From: Modestobacter sp. DSM 44400
GTDB taxonomy: Bacteria > Actinomycetota > Actinomycetes > Mycobacteriales > Geodermatophilaceae
Reading direction: 5' to 3'
DNA: 43,853 nucleotides
NCBI RefSeq assembly: GCF_900107175.1
Contig: NZ_FNOZ01000035.1
Coordinates: forward strand, 1 to 43,853
Both the position numbers and the translations under genes were made by a program. Shown piece after piece: positions 39,843-43,853 of the stretch (the first letter of the stretch is position 1; the number at the start of each line of letters is the position of its first letter). The notes beneath the pieces were generated by a model, which worked only from the letters and a program-made list of their open reading frames with translations, had not been told where the DNA came from and searched no databases.

Positions 39843-42740
39843 TCACCGTCGGACGCGCGGGCTGGCGTCGCGTCGCGGCACCCGGTAGGCGGCCGGCTCC
39901 GGCCGGCGGATGCCGCTTCCGTGCTCCGTGGTGGTCGCCCGAGTGACAGGCCAGGTATCCCGTTCGTCGGGTGGGACTGCCCCCGCGTGGCGCAGCTCCG
40001 CCGGCAGCTGGACTCCAGGGCGGGCTCCGGCGTAACGGGCCGCCTCTTCGGCGGCGAGCTCGACGGCATGTGCGGGGCCGAGGTCGGCGCGGTCGCGGGC
40101 GAAGACAGCGATCCATTGGTCCCGCGCCTCGGTCAGGCTCTCGGCGACCAGGTGGGCGGTGTTCGAACGGCGCCCCCGCGTCATCCCCACGTAGGCCGAC
40201 GCTGCCCCGGTCTGCTCGCCCAGCACCACGTGGGCAGTGTCGACGGTGTCCCCTTGGACGCCGTGCGCGGTGCTGGCGTAGGCCAGCTCCACGTACGCCG
40301 CCGTGTATTCGGCGAGCAGCACCCGGTCGCTGCTGCCGGCCGCGGTGACGTCACGATGAACGTTGCCGGCAGGGGTGACACAGGCGGGGGCGACATAGAG
40401 CTGCCCGTGCCGGTCGACCGCCGTGACGGTCCAGTTGTCCCGGTTGGCGACGTCCAGGCCGCGGTCGTTGCGGCGGGTGGCGATCAGGTCTCCAGCCCCG
40501 ATCCGCTGCGCAGCCCGCGTTGTGACCACGCGAGTGTCGTCCACCCGCCCGTCGGCAACGAGCTGCTGGCGGATCGCGGCGTTGAGGGCAGCGGTCCGCT
40601 CGAGGGTGTCCGCCACCACCGCGAGCTCTTCACTGCCGCCGTAGGACGCGGCGGCGGTGGTCGCCAGTGACGTGCGCAGCGCGGACTCGTCGGCGTGCAG
40701 CTGGATCTGGCCGCGCGCCACCAACGCGTCGAAGACCGTCCCGGGGTTGTCGCCCGTGCGCATGGCCAGCGTCAGGTCCGCGTATTCGGCGTCCGGCGCC
40801 ATCCGGACGCCTCCGTCGACGAGGGTGAGCGCGCGGGTGAAGCGGTGCACCTCCTGCAGGGTCAGGTGCGCCGTCGGGTCGACCTGGCCGATCGCAAGGT
40901 CGAGCACTCCCCCGCGGCCGACGGCGGCCAGCTGGTGCCTATCCCCGAGCAGCGCAACCCGCACCTGACACTCGTCGGCGACGGTGAGCAAGGCCCGAGC
41001 ATTGTCCTGGCCGAGCATCCCGGCCTCGTCGACCACGAGCAGATCCCCGTGACGAAGCCGTGCCCGCTCGACCGGCCCCGAGTAGACGTGACCAGTGCTC
41101 GGGTCGGTCTGCCCGACGGCGAGCCGGGTCCAGACGCCGTCGCTGCTCCAGCGCCAGCCGTATTGAAACGCCAGCCACGCCGCCGACCCGGCCGATGCAC
41201 CGACCTCGGCGGCGGCGACCTTGGCCGCCTTCAACGTCGGGGTTACCACCGTCAGTGCCCGCCCCTGCCGGTTCAGGAGGTCGCGGGTGGCCGCGAGGGT
41301 GGCGGTCTTACCGGCGCCGGCTGCGCCCTCGACCACCAGCAGCGGCCGGTCCCCAGCCAGCGCGGCGACAACCGCGGCCTGACCGACATCCAGTCCGATC
41401 CCAGCGGCGAGCTGGCCGTCAAGGCCGACGTCGGGATAGCGGTCGGTGGCGGGTTGAGTGCCGCGGGAGGCGAGCCGGACGGTCAGATCCGCCTCGACCG
41501 CGAGCACCGGACGCGATGTCAAAGCACGGATGTGCTCAGGAAGGGGAAGGGCAGCGCCGTCGCGGGTCAGTAGCGGCACGCAGCGGTCCACGGCCCGGGC
41601 GGTGAGGTCCTCGGCCAGCTCGGCCCGGACCGCGGCGTCGACGACGATTCCGCCGGCGGCGATCAACTGCTCGACCTCGCCTCGGATGTCTGCGGCGTTC
41701 CACGCCGACCGCCCGGCGCCCAGTCGGGCCAGCACCTGCTGCACCGCACCGTCGCGGTCCAGGGTCCCGACTGAGGCCGGGACCAGTTCCACCGGATGGT
41801 CGCGCTCTCGGTAACCGAGCGCGGCGAGCTCGGCCAGGCACCGGGCATCCACGTCCGCGCCTGAAAGCGGGGTGACCTTGTCCGGGCGCCCATCGGCCCA
41901 AGCCCGCGCATCCCAGGACCGCCGCAGCGCCGGCCCGGGAAGCTCCCCGGGATGCGCTGCCGTCCACTCGACTTCGTAGCGCTCGAAATTGCGACCGATC
42001 TGCGCCGCCCGCGCACTGAACGCGCCTACATATCCGGCCAACTCACGGATCTCTCCAGCCGCGTCCAAGGTGTAGCCGTGGGCTGCGAGTGCGGCGCGGA
42101 AATGCGGGTCGGTGGCTACCGCTGCATGCCCGATCCCGTTGATCGCAGCCAGTGAGTCCCGGACCCCGACGGTGTGCAGCCCCCGCCACTTCCCCGCGGC
42201 GAACACCCGTGCGTTGATCTGCAGATGCAGATGCCGGTGCGGATCCCCGGCCCGGGACGTGTAGTGCCGCACCGTCACCGCCTCCAGCACCTCGACCGGC
42301 ACCTGCACCTGCCCGCCCCGCGGCCCGAGCCGGGTGGTGACGTGCTCGGCGAGCCAGCCGATGATCTGGCCTGCGGCGCGGTCCTGTGCGGCGTCGTAGG
42401 CCGCGGCCACCTCGGGGTACAACGCGGCCGCCAGCGACCACGACTTCGGGCCGTTGACCACCACCTCGACGAACCGCACCGCCCGGTCGTCGTCCCGCAG
42501 CCGCCCCCGCGCCCGCCCCGTCTCGGGGTCCACCCCGGCGACCCACGCCTCGTAGCCGTCACCGGTCAGCGAGGCCAACTCCTCCACCCGGCCGCCGGCG
42601 GCGGCGAAGCGGCGCGCGATGCCAGTGCCCTCGGTCAGGTAGTAGTCATCGGCCCGACCCCGACCGGCCTCGACGTACTGGCGGGCAGGGGCCGGCGCAC
42701 CGGCGTACACCTTCATCCCGCCATGCATTTTCAGCACCAC
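39843..42740 (-). CDS. MobF-family conjugative relaxase-helicase (TrwC/TraA type)
   Basis: This 965-residue relaxase nicks oriT and unwinds DNA during conjugation. The N-terminal TrwC domain has tyrosines in QYVEAGRGRADDYYLTEG (about 20-37), and the three-His metal site DPHRHLHLQINA (about 168-179). The helicase half (RecD/AAA_30-like) shows Walker A EGAAGAGKTATL (about 474), VVDEAGMLGQD, LLGDRHQLAAVG, and STAHGVQGDTVDTAHVV near the C-terminus. The start is uncertain: GTG 42740, ATG 42728 or ATG 42716 all fit. No VirD4/T4SS genes are visible in the window, so transfer may need genes beyond it or a helper. An oriT-like site lies directly upstream. Confidence 0.93.
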   Translation of the reverse strand: MVLKMHGGMKVYAGAPAPARQYVEAGRGRADDYYLTEGTGIARRFAAAGGRVEELASLTGDGYEAWVAGVDPETGRARGRLRDDDRAVRFVEVVVNGPKSWSLAAALYPEVAAAYDAAQDRAAGQIIGWLAEHVTTRLGPRGGQVQVPVEVLEAVTVRHYTSRAGDPHRHLHLQINARVFAAGKWRGLHTVGVRDSLAAINGIGHAAVATDPHFRAALAAHGYTLDAAGEIRELAGYVGAFSARAAQIGRNFERYEVEWTAAHPGELPGPALRRSWDARAWADGRPDKVTPLSGADVDARCLAELAALGYRERDHPVELVPASVGTLDRDGAVQQVLARLGAGRSAWNAADIRGEVEQLIAAGGIVVDAAVRAELAEDLTARAVDRCVPLLTRDGAALPLPEHIRALTSRPVLAVEADLTVRLASRGTQPATDRYPDVGLDGQLAAGIGLDVGQAAVVAALAGDRPLLVVEGAAGAGKTATLAATRDLLNRQGRALTVVTPTLKAAKVAAAEVGASAGSAAWLAFQYGWRWSSDGVWTRLAVGQTDPSTGHVYSGPVERARLRHGDLLVVDEAGMLGQDNARALLTVADECQVRVALLGDRHQLAAVGRGGVLDLAIGQVDPTAHLTLQEVHRFTRALTLVDGGVRMAPDAEYADLTLAMRTGDNPGTVFDALVARGQIQLHADESALRTSLATTAAASYGGSEELAVVADTLERTAALNAAIRQQLVADGRVDDTRVVTTRAAQRIGAGDLIATRRNDRGLDVANRDNWTVTAVDRHGQLYVAPACVTPAGNVHRDVTAAGSSDRVLLAEYTAAYVELAYASTAHGVQGDTVDTAHVVLGEQTGAASAYVGMTRGRRSNTAHLVAESLTEARDQWIAVFARDRADLGPAHAVELAAEEAARYAGARPGVQLPAELRHAGAVPPDERDTWPVTRATTTEHGSGIRRPEPAAYRVPRRDASPRVRR

Positions 42741-42778
42741 CCGATAATGACCAACACGTCACCCCACAAACGACGAAG

Positions 42779-42797
42779 GGCCCCGCGAAGCGGGGCC
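42779..42797. other. Perfect GC hairpin beside the right oriT-like site
   Basis: GGCCCCGC and GCGGGGCC flank GAA: eight perfect pairs, two bases before the oriT-like site and 39 bases upstream of the relaxase start. It may be an oriT accessory structure or a leader hairpin of the relaxase mRNA. The left oriT copy has no such hairpin. Confidence 0.7.
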
Positions 42798-42798
42798 A

Positions 42799-42851
42799 GA
42801 ACTACCGATATTGGTAGCATGCGTGCCGTTCCGTTCCCAGTAAAGGCTTGG
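42799..42851 (+). other. oriT-like site (right copy)
   Basis: GAACTACCGATATTGGTAG (hairpin 42802-42817, with one G-T pair) is followed by CATGCGTGCCGTTCCG, then CCAGTAAA and CTTGG. The hairpin, 19 identical bases and the trailing CAGTAAA and CTTGG blocks match the left copy at 460-507 in mirror orientation. Its position 59 bp upstream of the MobF relaxase gene is the classic place of oriT. The nick base cannot be assigned from this alone. Confidence 0.6.
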
Positions 42852-43361
42852 ACGGTGATGGCTCGAGCTTGGGGTCATCGACTATTCGTGAAGGTTTAAC
42901 AGATTGATTGAACGATGACGGTAATAGTTAATCGACTGGAGTCCGGCGAGCTCGCGTCAGTGGGCTGATGACGTCGGGTGCCTCGCGACCTGCGTCGACG
43001 TGGATGCCGGGCGGTTGGAACGCCCGCGGATGGTGACGCCAATCTGCCAGGCCGCAGGTCGCCCAACATCTGTCAACAGACAGATGCCTGGGCTCTGGCC
43101 GGTCATCGGAACCGTGAGGCTTTGGCTGCCATCCAACAGGCGACTAGCTTCAAGGCCGGCGTTGTTTCTGGGTCAGCGTCGGGGGCCAGACCGAATTGGG
43201 ACGCCATTTCCTGGCGCGAACAGGAGTTGATGCCCTTCCCGACGCCCCCTGGCCGGGCCAGCGCATCAGCAGATCGATCAGGCAGCCACTTCGGAGTGGC
43301 GCCACAGCCTGTCACACAACCGCCCCCCGGAACTGTCAGATCCGCGCGAGATGCTGCGTGG
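42852..43361. other. No gene seen; AT-richer spacer next to oriT
   Basis: This 510-bp stretch has no supported gene. The part at 42885-42940 is AT-rich against the surroundings. Frames on both strands are open but encode no recognisable protein. The upstream start of the zinc-finger gene might extend back into this stretch. Confidence 0.5.
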
Positions 43362-43541
43362 GTGTCCTGCATCAGTACCTGCCCGCATGTCCCGGTGTCC
43401 CAGCCGCCCGACGGCAGTCCGGTGTTCGCCACGCCCCGCGAGCTCGTGGCCGCTGACGCCGACCGGCGAGTCGTCTGCCATGCCTGCGGCGATCTGCTCA
43501 CCCGCGTCTCGCCCGCGCACTTGTCCCGCCATGGTCTAGAG
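43362..43541 (+). pseudogene. Ros/MucR-like zinc-finger protein cut by an IS
   Basis: This frame encodes about 60 residues ending SPVFATPRELVAADADRR, then VVCHACGDLLTRVSPAHLSRHGL. The C-x2-C and H-x3-H spacing fits the Ros/MucR zinc finger or related actinobacterial plasmid proteins. In such proteins the chain continues after HGL; here the sequence switches at the CTAG (43536-43539) to an IS5-family element. The start is uncertain (GTG at 43362 or 43395; upstream frame open). Likely a regulator of the right element, now truncated. Confidence 0.55.
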
Positions 43542-43853
43542 CGTGTCTGCCAAAGATTGGCGGGTTGGTGGGCGACGCTGGACGAATGTTGCGTACCGAC
43601 GAGATCCCGGACGAGTTGTGGGAGTTGATCCAGCCGGTGCTGCCTGCCGGCGGTCATCAGGGCCGGCCGTGGAATGACCACCGACTGACGCTCGAGGCGA
43701 TCATCTGGCGGTACCGCACCGGGTCGCCGTGGCGTGACCTGCCCGATCACTTCGGCGCGTGGCAATCGGTGTGGGAACGCCACCGTCGCTGGTCTGACGA
43801 CGGCACCTACGTGCGGATGTTCGCCGCGGTGCGCGCCGCAGCCCCTGAGCGCG
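43536..43853 (+). mobile_element. IS5-family insertion sequence (IS427-like), left part
   Basis: The left terminal repeat starts at about 43539 (GAGCGTGTCTGCC), next to CTAG, a usual target for IS427-group elements. The transposase gene starts 47 bp further on and leaves the window. It inserted into the zinc-finger gene. Confidence 0.7.
43586..43853 (+). CDS. IS5-family transposase, N-terminal part
   Basis: This partial frame of 89 codons has an ATG start (MLRTDEIPDELWELIQPVL), then GRPWNDHRLTLEAIIWRYRTG and SPWRDLPDHFGAWQSVWERHRRW. This is the DUF4096/IS5 N-terminal helix domain that precedes the DDE catalytic part. The rest lies outside the window, so activity cannot be judged. Confidence 0.88.
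   Translation, partial: MLRTDEIPDELWELIQPVLPAGGHQGRPWNDHRLTLEAIIWRYRTGSPWRDLPDHFGAWQSVWERHRRWSDDGTYVRMFAAVRAAAPER

Noticed and set aside
42978-43628. A 216-residue protein as annotated by the full open frame
   Set aside because: Only the part near 43400-43536 resembles a protein family, and the end is already inside the IS; treated as a truncated gene instead.

Overview
This is a very GC-rich actinobacterial chromosome segment. The evidence is the base composition, frequent GTG starts, actinobacterial families (DUF3052, DUF3145, DUF3311, FasR, AhpE) and a gene order recalling the Mycobacterium Rv2228c-Rv2247 and Streptomyces fasR-fabD-fabH-acpP-fabF neighbourhoods. A member of the Geodermatophilaceae or a relative is my guess; nothing in the window proves it.

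Layout. (1) 1-2845 is the right-hand part of an integrated element: the tail of an ISL3-family IS, an oriT-like site, a possible small membrane protein, a Xis-like protein and a tyrosine integrase that stops about 30 bp from the 3' end of rnpB. (2) 2873-3376 holds rnpB (minus strand), its promoter and a 54-bp near-perfect palindrome. (3) 3412-6361 is partly decayed: an intact PIG-L deacetylase, an alpha/beta hydrolase with an early stop, and MFS and Lrp genes that lie head to head and have both lost their N-termini. (4) 6398-8792 encodes membrane proteins (DoxX-like, TauE/SafE, ArsB/NhaD-like). (5) 8793-14956 is a minus-strand run: NIF3-like protein, DUF3311 plus SSS symporter, coiled-coil zinc ribbon, RNase H/phosphatase and nadA. 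(6) 15199-21588 has a GNAT, a 1254-residue fused ABC exporter and a divergent FUSC protein. (7) 21649-23400 has a nonsense-interrupted secreted protein, tRNA-Val, ahpE and DUF3052. (8) 23790-30848 has aceE, an M20 amidohydrolase, a DUF4242 protein, a pirin-like protein, a PAP2 phosphatase and fasR. (9) 31021-36526 is the fatty-acid synthase II cluster fabD-fabH-acpP-fabF-accD; FabD carries a C-terminal lipoyl-like domain, and a 52-bp tandem hairpin array lies between acpP and fabF. (10) 36661-38078 has DUF3145 and a DinB-like protein. (11) 38155-43853 is tRNA-Met(CAT) followed by a second integrated element: integrase, Xis, MobF relaxase-helicase, an oriT-like site, and a zinc-finger gene cut by an IS5-family element.

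How the parts work together. aceE makes acetyl-CoA. AccD is a carboxyltransferase subunit that can make malonyl-CoA. FabD, FabH, AcpP and FabF use malonyl-CoA to build fatty acids, probably under FasR. The two flanking elements have related Xis and integrase proteins and share a hairpin followed by a 19-nt identical tract, in mirror orientation. Only the right one shows a relaxase, so the left one may be mobilised in trans.

The most novel-looking signals are the shared oriT-like sites; a structured element directly after four stop codons, whose outer stem changes sequence but keeps pairing; the hairpin array inside the fatty-acid operon; and the FabD fusion. All reading was by eye, with no database search.
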